The translations under genes and the position numbers were made by a program. From positions 1-64,000 of the forward strand of contig JAEXCH010000002.1 of the NCBI GenBank assembly GCA_023402275.1: a stretch of DNA of 64,000 nucleotides, in the 5' to 3' direction. Shown one piece after another: positions 34,097 through 43,517 of this stretch (position 1 is the first letter of the stretch; every line of letters begins with the position of its first letter). The notes beneath the pieces were generated by a model, which was given only the letters and a program-made list of their open reading frames with translations, made no database searches and was not told the origin of the DNA. The stretch is from Methanobacteriota archaeon. Its GTDB lineage: Archaea; Thermoplasmatota; Thermoplasmata; Methanomassiliicoccales; Methanomethylophilaceae.

Positions 34097-35231
34097 CGAA
34101 GAGATCTGAATATACCGATGACATTATCCCTCCGATCAGACCGCACAACATATCATCCATGAAAGGACCCAGTTCGGATATTATTCCAGGTTTGTACCTA
34201 TCGAACCTATGGAATTCGAATATCCCTCTTGTACCCGCTATGTATTGAGCGATCTGCATACCGATTATCTCATCCGCGATCAGATGTATCGGATCCTCGG
34301 AGAACATACCTCTTGGCATTGCACAAATGCAATCCTTATCTCCGAGTTCCTCAAGTGCTATCGCACCTTGGATCAGCGAAGAGATGTTTATGTCCTCGGT
34401 CAAGATGTCCAACTTCGATTCGAACCTTCTCTTTATGTCATTCACATCCCATTCGGGATTGGGTATGTATGACTTGAGTGCGGCATCCCACATTGCTTCG
34501 CGGGAAATCCCTTTCTTCTCAAGAACATCGACGAATGTCCCCATGTGCGGGAAATCCCCTCTTTTCACCAGATTGCTTATAACAGCGGCTTTGACAGACC
34601 TTGCCATGGATATCCCGAGAGGAACCCCCGTACCTGCATAGATGAGTCGAGGTTCTCCTACCGGAGACACTACGGCCATTGCATCGGATGTTGTTCCTGT
34701 TTCCCTGTAACCCAATATTGCCATTGCAGCGGATTTTGCCTCTACGATAGGTATCATGAGATTGATCTTCGCTGCATCGGTCAGCGGGACCGGGGATATG
34801 CCGATTATGTTTATCGTGCCGCCGACCAGCATCTTGTATCTTTCCTGGGATATTCTGAACCTTTCGCTCCAATTGTCCAATAATTCCCCTGCCACGACAT
34901 GATTGCTCAACCCTGCGGTGACGGCTGCGAATGTGTTCATTCCTTCGTAATCATTCTCGTTGGTCGAGAACACGTATTTGACCTCGGCCGCGGTCATGAA
35001 TCCCACTGCATTGTCCGGTATATCGTGTTTCTTCATCACTTTCTCGATGTCTGCAAGAGGGTCCTCGATCACATAACAATGCGGCACCTGCGTTATGAAC
35101 AATGTATCGGTCACCGCGTGACCGCTGTTCTTGACCGCATTGCTCAGGACCTCCATTTCCTCCGTCAACTGGACTATGGCTGTTGCCATCTCTCCATCCT
35201 CTACTATCCTCACATCCTTTACATATCTCAT
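34083..35231 (-). CDS. cbiS: Bifunctional adenosylcobinamide amidohydrolase / alpha-ribazole phosphatase
   Basis: CbiS fuses CbiZ, which strips the aminopropanol arm from cobinamides and foreign corrinoids to give cobyric acid, with CobZ, which removes the 5'-phosphate from adenosylcobalamin phosphate or alpha-ribazole phosphate. The 382 residues divide into a CbiZ domain (about 1-225; NTFAAVTAGLSNHVVAGE, GTINIIGISPVPLTDAA) and a CobZ/PgpA-like domain (about 235-382; IQGAIALEELGDKDCICAMP, GPFMDDMLCGLIGGIMSSVY). The ATG at 35231 overlaps the cbiB stop; longer frames run into cbiB. This is the remodelling step that lets the cell use corrinoids made by others. Confidence 0.9.
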   Translation of the reverse strand: MRYVKDVRIVEDGEMATAIVQLTEEMEVLSNAVKNSGHAVTDTLFITQVPHCYVIEDPLADIEKVMKKHDIPDNAVGFMTAAEVKYVFSTNENDYEGMNTFAAVTAGLSNHVVAGELLDNWSERFRISQERYKMLVGGTINIIGISPVPLTDAAKINLMIPIVEAKSAAMAILGYRETGTTSDAMAVVSPVGEPRLIYAGTGVPLGISMARSVKAAVISNLVKRGDFPHMGTFVDVLEKKGISREAMWDAALKSYIPNPEWDVNDIKRRFESKLDILTEDINISSLIQGAIALEELGDKDCICAMPRGMFSEDPIHLIADEIIGMQIAQYIAGTRGIFEFHRFDRYKPGIISELGPFMDDMLCGLIGGIMSSVYSDLFDGRP

Positions 35232-36265
35232 AAGATGGCCTCCCACAGGCTGAATATGTGATCCTCTATGATCACCTGTACATGTATCCCTATCAGAACG
35301 AAGATAGGAAGTGCGATGAGAAGGATGAACAGAATTGAAGTCCTTTCCACCAGTCTGTAACATCTTCCGATATCATCGACCGTCGGCATGCTCCCTGTCC
35401 CTATGACGTACACGCCTTCTTTCTCCATTGATATTCCCAAGGCCGCTGCGGCCGCTGCCATGGGCCAACCGCTGTTGGGACTTGGCGTCTTACCGTGTTC
35501 CTCTCTCGCTGCAGCGATCACTCCTCTCCACTCATAACCTGACAACATTGCGGACAGAGCAACAAACGCAGGAGCTATCCTTGATGTGAAATATCCCAGA
35601 ACATCATCGAATTTGGCAACGAAGTACCCAACGTTCCTGTACTTATCATTAAGATATCCCCACATGGCATCCATTAGGTTGGCACATCTGAACATTATCG
35701 CTCCGGTGAGACCAAGGAATCCGAAGTAGAAGGATGGGGATATCACACTGTCAACAAGATTCTCCGATATCGTCTCGCAGCATGAAGATGCAATATGGGA
35801 TTCGTCCATCTTACTTGTATCCCTGCTCACTATCATCTGAACCTTTTGTCTCGCACCTTCGAGATCATTGTTCCTTAGATCGTTCTCGATCGGAATGCAA
35901 TGTTTGCGGAAAGAGAATATGGCAAAGGTTATCTTGAACATGAATGCAAGAACCAGGATCCATATTATCTCACCCAAGGATATTGTAATGCCGACGACCT
36001 CCCACGAAGGTTCTGTCAGTACATTACGTATTACGGTGCATATTGACATCATTATGAACCAGAACAGCAGAAATACAGCAATGTAGGATAAAGCTCCAAG
36101 TACCTTTGTGTATCGGGATGCCCTGTTCTTTATTCTCCTATCCAGTATGTCGACCACATTGCCTATCCATCTCAGCAGATGGAACCTATTCGGCAACTCT
36201 CCTATGAAACGATCTATCAGCAAAGCGGATATTATGATGAGTATCGCACACAGCCAGAGTTCCAT
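35228..36265 (-). CDS. cbiB: Adenosylcobinamide-phosphate synthase
   Basis: Attaches aminopropanol phosphate to cobyric acid. 345 residues, a multi-spanning membrane protein with family motifs VSRDTSKMDESHIASSCCET, ENLVDSVISPSFYFGFLGL and TPSPNSGWPMAAAAAALGIS. It is 4 bp after the threonine-phosphate decarboxylase gene, which supplies its substrate. Slightly longer than usual (about 310), owing to a loop near residues 95-130. Confidence 0.93.
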   Translation of the reverse strand: MELWLCAILIIISALLIDRFIGELPNRFHLLRWIGNVVDILDRRIKNRASRYTKVLGALSYIAVFLLFWFIMMSICTVIRNVLTEPSWEVVGITISLGEIIWILVLAFMFKITFAIFSFRKHCIPIENDLRNNDLEGARQKVQMIVSRDTSKMDESHIASSCCETISENLVDSVISPSFYFGFLGLTGAIMFRCANLMDAMWGYLNDKYRNVGYFVAKFDDVLGYFTSRIAPAFVALSAMLSGYEWRGVIAAAREEHGKTPSPNSGWPMAAAAAALGISMEKEGVYVIGTGSMPTVDDIGRCYRLVERTSILFILLIALPIFVLIGIHVQVIIEDHIFSLWEAIL

Positions 36266-36269
36266 TACA

Positions 36270-37379
36270 TCACCTTATCCCTTTAAGGGAATGCTGAACT
36301 GCTTTGACGAATATCTCATTGCGTTCCCGATCCTTCACACTGAACCTCACATACTCTTCGAATCTCTTTCCGAATGATGCGCAGTCCCTTACCATTATCT
36401 TTTCTTTGAGCATGAGTTTCTGGAACTCTGAACATTTTACCCCAAAGGTTTTAAGCGAGCAGAAATAGAAGAATGAATCCGCTACATCATCTATCGGGAA
36501 ACCGGCCTCATTGAGCATCGAATGCATGACCTTTGATTCGTCAGACATCATCTTTGCTGCTTTTGTTACATGGTCCATATGTTTGGATATCAGAGCAGCG
36601 GCGACCGTCTGTTCCACCTGTCCTACATTCCATGTCATCCTTACCTTGTTCATCTCTTCTATGAGGGCCTCATTGGAGAATCCATAACCTATACGTATAC
36701 CGGGGATCGCAAATGATTTTGTCAGGGAACCTGCCACAACAAGATTGTCGTATCTGTCGACGTATTTTATGCAGGATATCCTATCGTGATCAGGAACTAG
36801 TTCCAACAATGTCTCATCGAGGAACACCAACACACCGTGGTCCTGACATTCCTTGACGATCTCCAGGATCTTGTCTCTATTCTCGATCCTTCCTGTAGGA
36901 TTATTAGGGTTGCAGATGTAGACTGCCTTCGCCCCACTCGATATCATATTGGACAATCGTTCATCATCGATCCTGAAATCATCTTCCTCTGTTAGTTCGT
37001 TGTATAGTATATCAGCACCAATGAGTCTGCATTGCTGGGTATATTCCGCGAAAGAAGGATCGTTGATGATGACTTTGTCATACCGTTCTAGGAATGTATT
37101 AGGAAAATTCCTTATTATCTCTGAGGATCCAGATCCGATTATGACGTTCTCTTCTTTTATCGAGAATTCCTTCGATATCACACTTTTGAGCTCTGTGCTG
37201 TTATCATCAGGGTAATGTCCTATGTCCTTGATCGCAGTTTGAATTATATCGGATAATTCTGCGGGAGGTCCGAACGGATTCAGATTGTGGCTATAATCCT
37301 CTATACCCTCGATCTTCCAGGCCTGTCCACCATGCACTGTCTTCGGTATTCCGGAGAGGATCTCCCTTCCATATCTCAT
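36270..37379 (-). CDS. cobD: L-threonine-O-3-phosphate decarboxylase (CobD type)
   Basis: A PLP enzyme producing aminopropanol phosphate for CbiB. 369 residues of HisC-like fold: MRYGREILSGIPKTVHGGQAW, EDYSHNLNPFGPP (typical CobD N-terminal motif), GSGSSEIIRN, CNPNNPTGR, DETLLELVP and the PLP lysine in GSLTKSFAIPGIRIGYG. Position before cbiB separates it from hisC. Threonine kinase for its substrate is not visible in the window. Confidence 0.9.
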   Translation of the reverse strand: MRYGREILSGIPKTVHGGQAWKIEGIEDYSHNLNPFGPPAELSDIIQTAIKDIGHYPDDNSTELKSVISKEFSIKEENVIIGSGSSEIIRNFPNTFLERYDKVIINDPSFAEYTQQCRLIGADILYNELTEEDDFRIDDERLSNMISSGAKAVYICNPNNPTGRIENRDKILEIVKECQDHGVLVFLDETLLELVPDHDRISCIKYVDRYDNLVVAGSLTKSFAIPGIRIGYGFSNEALIEEMNKVRMTWNVGQVEQTVAAALISKHMDHVTKAAKMMSDESKVMHSMLNEAGFPIDDVADSFFYFCSLKTFGVKCSEFQKLMLKEKIMVRDCASFGKRFEEYVRFSVKDRERNEIFVKAVQHSLKGIR

Positions 37380-37429
37380 CCTATATCACCTATGTATGGT
37401 GGTTGGAATATTAATCCTGTGGCATTGGT

Positions 37430-38233
37430 TCATTTCAGATGATAATCCCCGGTATACTTCTTTGGAAGTACGAAAAGTTCTCCATCTTTATCGAATCCGA
37501 CGGATGCGCTCACCTCATATACATCCTGTATCAACTGTTCGGTGATGATATCCTTTGGATCCCCCATTGCATATATCCTGCCTTCTTTCATGATTATGCA
37601 TTCCTCACAGTACCTTGCCATGAGTGAGATATCGTGTTCTGCGACCAGTATGGACATGTCCTTCTCGACCATTGCCCTAAGGTATTCCATCACTTCCAGC
37701 TTATACTTCATGTCAAGATGGGATGTCGGTTCATCCACAAGCATCAACCTCGGTTCCTGAACATACGCTTTGGCGATGAGTACACGTTGTCTCTCTCCGC
37801 TTGAGAGCATATTGATCGGCCTATCCTGGAGATGCAATACACCGAATTTCTTCAATGCCTCTATCACCTGTGTCTCATCGACATCTGTCTCCCACCAGAG
37901 ATTCTTCAGGTGTGGATATCTTCCCAACATCACGGTCTCATAGACATTCAGACCAAAAGCGGTCCTCAATTCAGCCGGAACATTGGATACAGCTTTGGCC
38001 ACATCGGCAGGTTCCATTTTTGATACGGATGTTCCATCGATGAACACCTCACCTGAGGAAATGGGATGCATTTTGTTTATGCATTTCATCATTGTCGTCT
38101 TTCCACAGCCGTTAGGTCCTATCAGTCCCACGAGTTTTCCTGGACTTACCTTGAAGGATACGTCCCTTACTGCGTGATACCCGTCCTCATAGTATTTATT
38201 GAGACCTTTCAACTCCAACAGTGGCTCATCCAT
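37430..38233 (-). CDS. btuD: Corrinoid ABC importer ATPase (BtuD-like)
   Basis: 267 residues, the ATPase of a FecCD/BtuCD-type importer. Walker A GPNGCGKTTMMK (about 37), signature LSSGERQRVLIAKAY, Walker B LMLVDEPTSHLDM and the switch His in VAEHD. It overlaps the end of the permease gene and precedes cobD, so corrinoid rather than siderophore uptake is inferred from context. A second homologous ATPase is at 61837-62604. Confidence 0.9.
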   Translation of the reverse strand: MDEPLLELKGLNKYYEDGYHAVRDVSFKVSPGKLVGLIGPNGCGKTTMMKCINKMHPISSGEVFIDGTSVSKMEPADVAKAVSNVPAELRTAFGLNVYETVMLGRYPHLKNLWWETDVDETQVIEALKKFGVLHLQDRPINMLSSGERQRVLIAKAYVQEPRLMLVDEPTSHLDMKYKLEVMEYLRAMVEKDMSILVAEHDISLMARYCEECIIMKEGRIYAMGDPKDIITEQLIQDVYEVSASVGFDKDGELFVLPKKYTGDYHLK

Positions 38234-41108
38234 CGTACATCCTCCCTTTTTTGATCAAGAGATATGCGAACAAAGGAATTCCTATTATGGTCGTTATCGC
38301 ACCGACCGGTAATTCCTGAGGTACCATTATCATTCTTGCTAAAAGATCTGAGAACAACATCAGACACGCACCAAGGACTATCGACGAAGGGAGTACCAGT
38401 CTATGGTCTCCCCCGAGGATCATGCGGCATACATGCGGTACCACCAACCCTACGAATCCGATTATTCCTACGAATGCTACGCACATGGAAGTCAATACAG
38501 ATGCCAGGATCAGCATCCATCTGTTGAATTTCTTCACATTCAGTCCCATCTGCTGCGCTTGATCGGCGCCCAGCAAAACAAGGTTCAGTTCCTTCGCCCA
38601 CAAAAGAGGTACCATTGACAAGAACAATGCAGGGAAGAACACCAACCATGCCGTCTCCCAGCTTATATTGGCAAAACTACCATACAGCCAGGATAATGCT
38701 CCATGAAGCTTGGCCGATTGTGCAGTGACCAGCATAATGGTCATTATTGATGAAAAAGCCAATCCTACGACCACTCCTGCCAGAACATAGTTGGTGGATG
38801 ATCTGCCTGCCTTCTCGGCGATCAACATGGTCAGGAAGAATGCTGTCAACCCTCCGAATATTGCCAAGATCGGTGTTGAGAAATTAGTTCCTTCGAGTAC
38901 CCCGAAGAAGGTAAAATTCGCAACCAAGGCTGCGACAGCGAGAGTTCCTGCTCCCGAAGATACACCCATAATATAGGGGTCCACCAAAGGATTCCTTATT
39001 ATTGCCTGATATATCGCTCCGGCTATTGCAAGACCCATTCCGACCCCTACTGCAGCGATCGCTCTGGGAAGGCGGGATTCGTAGACAATTATCTCATTAT
39101 ATGTCAGGTCCTCACCGTGCTTTGATATTGCTGAGATCAGTGCAGAGAAGGCATCCCCCAAGGACAATGTACCGGATGGTCCGAATGATAAACAGCATAG
39201 GAACAGAACGAACGATAGGATTACACCTATGCAGAGAACGATCAGCAATCTGCGTTTATTCTGCTTTGTTTTTGAGAGACGTTCATTATTGAAACCGCTG
39301 AGTTTTGATATTCTTCCTCTTATGTATGATATTGGTGGGGCACCTTTTGTCTTTTTTATGTATGCCAACAACGCAATGAATATTATCAAAAGTATCCCGA
39401 TTATTACCGCCAGCCATATCCATGATGATGTTTCTTCTTCAGGTTCATCTTCGGTTACATAGTCTCCATATGTAGAGAAGAATCCTCCGTCTGTCCCCTT
39501 GTAGATATAATTGCCAATTATGGCCGGTCCGGACATGTCCCATTGTGCCACGCTTTTCGGCTGTTGGAATCTTCCAATGTCATTTCCGTCAAGATCCAAT
39601 TCATAGACATATCCACCCGTCTTGTATTCAGTGAGGAACAGGGATTCCCCATTCAAAAGTATCAATCCTGCTTTTACAGTTCCAAATTCCTTTCCGAGTT
39701 TCTCATACTCACCATCAATACTCATTCTCCCTAACGGGACCTTCATGGATGTGAAATAAATTCCGGTGAAATCATCGGATTCGACAGGAAGCAGGAAATT
39801 ACTTACGAGTCCGAAATCCATGAACTTACTTATTTGATTGAACCCGCTGTCTTTCGAGAACTCATATATTGCAATCCCGCCGGTCACAGTGTTCATACCG
39901 TTCCCATCAGAGAAGGACATGAATATCCTGTCGTCTACAAATACCGGGACTGAGACCGATCCATATTTTTTGCCGGACCTTTCTATTGTGTATACTTCCT
40001 CGGAGGCGATGATGTTTCCGCTTTGCTTATCGATCGCATATATCTGACCATTGTATGCGCCTGCGAACAGTACATCATCTTTGACCGTGATGTTCGTGTA
40101 GTATATCCCTCCTCCAATCTCGGTCTTCCATATCTGCCTGGGGAAAGAGGTGGTACTATCTGTCCTTGGATCGACACAATACACATAACCATTACTGGAT
40201 CCAAAGAATATCACTCCGGAATCATAGGTTATCGATGCAGGACCAGTGTTATTGGTATTTCCTATAAGCTCATGATCCTTTGTATTGGGTACCTCCATTT
40301 TTGTCACGTTGGCATCATCTGTACCTGGTCCTTCGACCGGTATCTTGTATAATGTACCGTTGGATGCTGGAAGAAGATAGAACCCATCCATTATCGCTCC
40401 TGTGGCTGTCTCGTAACCTGCACCCTTTGGATATGAGAACTTCCATAGTTCATCGAATGTGAATCTGTCATAACAATATAGGGCTGGGTCGGCACTGACC
40501 TCTGAATATCCTCCCCCGGCACCTACGAACACCTTGTCCTCAGAAACAAGTACTACGCTGCAAACATAGTTACTTTCACCGTAATTCTTCTCGAACACCG
40601 ATGCCGCTTCCTCGGCCTCAGTTCGCTCTGTTGTCTGATGTCCGGTCTGTTCTGCATCTCCTCTTGTCATTGTCCAGGAGGACATGAACTCTGGAGTCTC
40701 AGTAGGTTTCATATGCGTAGGGTAGTGTCCTATTGCCAGACTTCCTCCGCTATAGCTGTCGGATGCGCTCCATTCAGTATATTTCCAGGATGAACCGTCC
40801 CAAACATAGTAGTTCCATGAGGATGTAACACTGCCTATCCTCGTATCCTTTTTACCATCGACATCGGTTATTCGGTTTCCGTTCGATAAATATTCCATAT
40901 CCAATCGGTTCAATGCATTTTCGATGGTCTCGATACCGGTTCTACCTTCATTATCAGCACTGATCCAGTATGTTCTGCCATTCCCCATATCGATCAGCAC
41001 CATATCCTCTTCGTATGTCCCATCCCCGCTGGAATATGCGGACAACGATATGGGTATCATGATCAATATTGTGATCAATAGGGCTATCGTTTTTTTATTT
41101 GCGTTCAT
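38226..41108 (-). CDS. Fusion of transcobalamin-like module, beta-propeller and BtuC-type permease
   Basis: 960 residues in an unusual order. A signal anchor (about 6-24) comes first. A DUF4430/transcobalamin-C-terminal-like module follows (about 35-135; YWIS..., GIETIENALNRL, WNYYVWDGSSWKY). Next is a PQQ-like beta-propeller (about 145-545; repeats such as LYCYDRFTFDELWKF, GYVYCVDPRTD, GQIYAIDKQSGNI), then a membrane helix (about 562-585). Last is a complete FecCD permease (about 620-960; ESRLPRAIAAVGVGMGLAIAGA, IRNPLVDPYIMGVSSGAG). A normal BtuC is about 330 residues. The frame is continuous with no sign of a sequencing join, and it overlaps both the btuF-like gene upstream and btuD downstream. 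The extracellular part may present corrinoids to the permease; that is inference. Confidence 0.85.
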   Translation of the reverse strand: MNANKKTIALLITILIMIPISLSAYSSGDGTYEEDMVLIDMGNGRTYWISADNEGRTGIETIENALNRLDMEYLSNGNRITDVDGKKDTRIGSVTSSWNYYVWDGSSWKYTEWSASDSYSGGSLAIGHYPTHMKPTETPEFMSSWTMTRGDAEQTGHQTTERTEAEEAASVFEKNYGESNYVCSVVLVSEDKVFVGAGGGYSEVSADPALYCYDRFTFDELWKFSYPKGAGYETATGAIMDGFYLLPASNGTLYKIPVEGPGTDDANVTKMEVPNTKDHELIGNTNNTGPASITYDSGVIFFGSSNGYVYCVDPRTDSTTSFPRQIWKTEIGGGIYYTNITVKDDVLFAGAYNGQIYAIDKQSGNIIASEEVYTIERSGKKYGSVSVPVFVDDRIFMSFSDGNGMNTVTGGIAIYEFSKDSGFNQISKFMDFGLVSNFLLPVESDDFTGIYFTSMKVPLGRMSIDGEYEKLGKEFGTVKAGLILLNGESLFLTEYKTGGYVYELDLDGNDIGRFQQPKSVAQWDMSGPAIIGNYIYKGTDGGFFSTYGDYVTEDEPEEETSSWIWLAVIIGILLIIFIALLAYIKKTKGAPPISYIRGRISKLSGFNNERLSKTKQNKRRLLIVLCIGVILSFVLFLCCLSFGPSGTLSLGDAFSALISAISKHGEDLTYNEIIVYESRLPRAIAAVGVGMGLAIAGAIYQAIIRNPLVDPYIMGVSSGAGTLAVAALVANFTFFGVLEGTNFSTPILAIFGGLTAFFLTMLIAEKAGRSSTNYVLAGVVVGLAFSSIMTIMLVTAQSAKLHGALSWLYGSFANISWETAWLVFFPALFLSMVPLLWAKELNLVLLGADQAQQMGLNVKKFNRWMLILASVLTSMCVAFVGIIGFVGLVVPHVCRMILGGDHRLVLPSSIVLGACLMLFSDLLARMIMVPQELPVGAITTIIGIPLFAYLLIKKGRMYDG

Positions 41109-42475
41109 CGAGACCCTCCGTTGAATCCCATATCCTTTGTGTATGTTAGAAAATCAGTGTAATTATCGCCTATGTATTTCGGGATCTGTATGCCATCGTC
41201 GAATGCTTCCGGATGTAATGTTCTTGATAATATCTCGGTCAACTGGGCAACCCGGGTTGCAGGACGGGATGCAAGATCCGCTGCGGATTCTGTGTAAATG
41301 AATATATTTCCTGTTTTGTATGCATCGGTGCTCTTCCATTCTTTGGAAAGACCGTCCATCATCTTCTGGTAATCTTCCTCTGTGGGAGAATATTCTGCTG
41401 ATACCACTATTATGTAACTTGGATTGTATTGTACGATGGTCTCACTGTTTATCTGTACCCATCCGCTTACGTGCTCATACGAATTTATGCAGAAAGTGAA
41501 GTTCAGGATATCGGATACATATGTATTGGAACCCGATACCCATGGCGATTTTACTGTGGAAAGGGATACCATTACTGAAGGATATCTTAGTTGGAAGCAC
41601 TCTGCCAATACAGTATGGATATCATTGAGCCCTGTCTCCAGCATCTCGAGGGTATTCTCCAAGCTTAACGTATAGCCCATACCGAACCCTATCATGTGGG
41701 TATTGTCAAGTATGGTATCTATGCTTTCTCCATCGAATGAGACGACGACGTTTATACCCACATTCCTCAACTTCTCTGCGACGATCAAGTGACTTGCCTG
41801 TCCGTCTATGCACACTACAAGATCCGGATTCTGCTGTATTATGAGCTCATAACTGGGATTTGTATATCCACCGACTATTGCGATATCTCCGGCCATCTGC
41901 TTTTCAACCACGGCATGAGGATAATTACTATACTGGTCCGTTCCGATTATTGTATTTATACCTCCAACAGCACAGATCGTCTCGGTACACGATGGCGCGA
42001 GACTTATGACTCGGGTAGCTTGAGGATAGACATAGTAATTGTATCCTGTCGCATCAACACCGGGCGTAGGTGTTTCATTCTCCGTGCATAACCCCCATGA
42101 AACTGCAGAATAATCTCCTATTATTACTGATGAAGGATCAGCAGTGGATCTTTTCCAGGACGTTTCACCTTTTTCCGTTAAAAAAAGGTTCCACTTCCTA
42201 TTATCTTCCGGTAACGGAAGACCGTTTATCGATGATACATCATGCCCATCCACCTCAAGTTCATATCCTTTCAGTTGGCAAGCATATTCAAGTGCATACA
42301 TCGTATCGCTTCCATCGCTTACAGAAACATAATCTATGTCCCTTCCACCAAAATCAATTATTATACCTTCGCTGGAATTTGAAGACCCTGTATTGTTGGT
42401 CGCAACATATGCCAATGACGCCCCCAATAGGATTAGTACAACAGATAGGACCAATTTTATCGATGGGGACTTCAT
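41105..42475 (-). CDS. btuF: Corrinoid-binding protein (BtuF-like) with N-terminal transcobalamin-like module
   Basis: 456 residues. An N-terminal anchor helix (7-27) is followed by a module of about 90 residues (GIIIDFGGRDIDYVSVSDG, TMYALEYACQLKGYELEVDG, SSINGLPLPEDNRKWNLFLT). A periplasmic-binding-protein fold of the BtuF/FepB class starts near 150 (ATRVISLAPSCTETICAVGG, IVGGYTNPSYELIIQQNPDLVV). The same module layout occurs in its two operon neighbours. It overlaps the permease fusion by four bases. The ligand is inferred to be a corrinoid from the downstream cob genes. Confidence 0.85.
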   Translation of the reverse strand: MKSPSIKLVLSVVLILLGASLAYVATNNTGSSNSSEGIIIDFGGRDIDYVSVSDGSDTMYALEYACQLKGYELEVDGHDVSSINGLPLPEDNRKWNLFLTEKGETSWKRSTADPSSVIIGDYSAVSWGLCTENETPTPGVDATGYNYYVYPQATRVISLAPSCTETICAVGGINTIIGTDQYSNYPHAVVEKQMAGDIAIVGGYTNPSYELIIQQNPDLVVCIDGQASHLIVAEKLRNVGINVVVSFDGESIDTILDNTHMIGFGMGYTLSLENTLEMLETGLNDIHTVLAECFQLRYPSVMVSLSTVKSPWVSGSNTYVSDILNFTFCINSYEHVSGWVQINSETIVQYNPSYIIVVSAEYSPTEEDYQKMMDGLSKEWKSTDAYKTGNIFIYTESAADLASRPATRVAQLTEILSRTLHPEAFDDGIQIPKYIGDNYTDFLTYTKDMGFNGGSR

Positions 42476-42534
42476 GTTCTTTCCTTCAGATATGCATTAA
42501 GAGGTTTGAAGAGGTTTTGAATTGGTTTGTTGCT

Positions 42535-43344
42535 TTAACTCGTTGGGACATCCGGTATCTGTTCGAACATACCGTAGTATACAAGGAAGTGCGGGTGGTC
42601 TGCGGACGTGAGCGATGACATTGATGTCGGAGCCATTGCCCATGCTCCATCCTTTATCACTCCCTGAACCCAATAGACCCAATCATCTCCCACCTGCTTC
42701 ATTTCAAGTCCGTAGAAAGAGTTTATTCCCTTTCCATATGTAGGACTATCACTTGGCTCGAATGGGAGTTTATATGTGCTGCACATTGAATCGAATGCAT
42801 CGAACACTGTCTCGCCGGAACCGTTCATTTTAAAGTACATTCCAGCAGGAGATACAATTGTGAATACTGTTCCCGTCTCGCTCTTGTCCCATGCCTTTGA
42901 ATCCTTCACATCCGGAAGGGATTCAAGATCGTATGTGCCGTTCCCATAGAACAATCCGAGATAATCATAATCTGCGGATTTTATTGCGGACAATCCTTCA
43001 TTCTCAGAATAGGTCCATTTATCGTCCTTGTATGTATAGAGCATCCACCATATCCAAGGAGCCTCTGACGAACCAGATAGTCCACCGATCTCGCTCAGGA
43101 ACATCGATCCCTCTTCGGAATAGGTGTAATCTATCTCAACACCCGATCTCTCTGCTGCGTTGATCACTGCCTTATCTGCTGTCTCTCCGTTTCCGTCCAT
43201 CCAGAAGTAGACTCCGTCTCCGTCCTGGACCAGGAATGTCACATTATTTGCTTTGGAATCATCCTTCAATACGAAATAGACACCAACCGCCGCAATAACG
43301 ATGATTATTCCTACAATGATTGCATAGATTGCATTCTTGTTCAT
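42535..43344 (-). CDS. Membrane-anchored protein with two transcobalamin-C-terminal-like (DUF4430-like) modules
   Basis: 269 residues: anchor helix (7-25), then two similar modules of about 110 residues. Module 1 has VYFWMDGNGETADKAVINAA, FLSEIGGLSG and WIWWMLYTYKDDKW. Module 2 has MYFKMNGSGETVFDAFDSMC, INSFYGL and WVYWVQGVIKDGAW. The pattern G(N/S)GET..(D)A....., I..I.GL, W.YW.. is that of the DUF4430 / transcobalamin C-terminal fold, which closes over the corrinoid in animal carriers. First gene of the cobalamin operon, with GGGGTGAT as ribosome binding site. A surface corrinoid-capture protein is proposed; a structural role cannot be excluded. Confidence 0.7.
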   Translation of the reverse strand: MNKNAIYAIIVGIIIVIAAVGVYFVLKDDSKANNVTFLVQDGDGVYFWMDGNGETADKAVINAAERSGVEIDYTYSEEGSMFLSEIGGLSGSSEAPWIWWMLYTYKDDKWTYSENEGLSAIKSADYDYLGLFYGNGTYDLESLPDVKDSKAWDKSETGTVFTIVSPAGMYFKMNGSGETVFDAFDSMCSTYKLPFEPSDSPTYGKGINSFYGLEMKQVGDDWVYWVQGVIKDGAWAMAPTSMSSLTSADHPHFLVYYGMFEQIPDVPTS

Positions 43345-43392
43345 CTTATCACCCCAGGGTCAAACCCCGATGTTGTATGCACTGGAGTATTT

Positions 43393-43403
43393 CTATTTTA
43401 AAG
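43393..43403 (-). promoter_or_regulatory. TATA box of the cobalamin operon
   Basis: On the minus strand CTTTAAAATAG predicts a start near 43373 and a leader of only about 30 nt. The leader contains a small GGG-TTTGA-CCC hairpin next to the ribosome binding site. This leaves no room for a classical cobalamin riboswitch. Confidence 0.45.
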
Positions 43404-43487
43404 TTATGGAGCATTCATCCAATTGATTATCTGAACTTTTGTCATGCTGGGTAATCAGTAGGCGGGATGGATTATCCATCCAAAAGG

Positions 43488-43499
43488 TTATTTATTATG
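43488..43499 (+). promoter_or_regulatory. TATA box of the ABC-2 exporter operon
   Basis: TTATTTATTATG is centred about 25 bp before GTG 43518, supporting that GTG as a leaderless start. It is transcribed divergently from the cobalamin operon. Confidence 0.45.
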
Positions 43500-43517
43500 A
43501 TAAGTGGTTGTACACAT

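Noticed and set aside
43345..43440. Possible cobalamin riboswitch before the corrinoid operon
   Set aside because: The predicted leader is only about 30 nt and shows none of the conserved B12-box sequence; a small GGG/CCC hairpin is all that is there.
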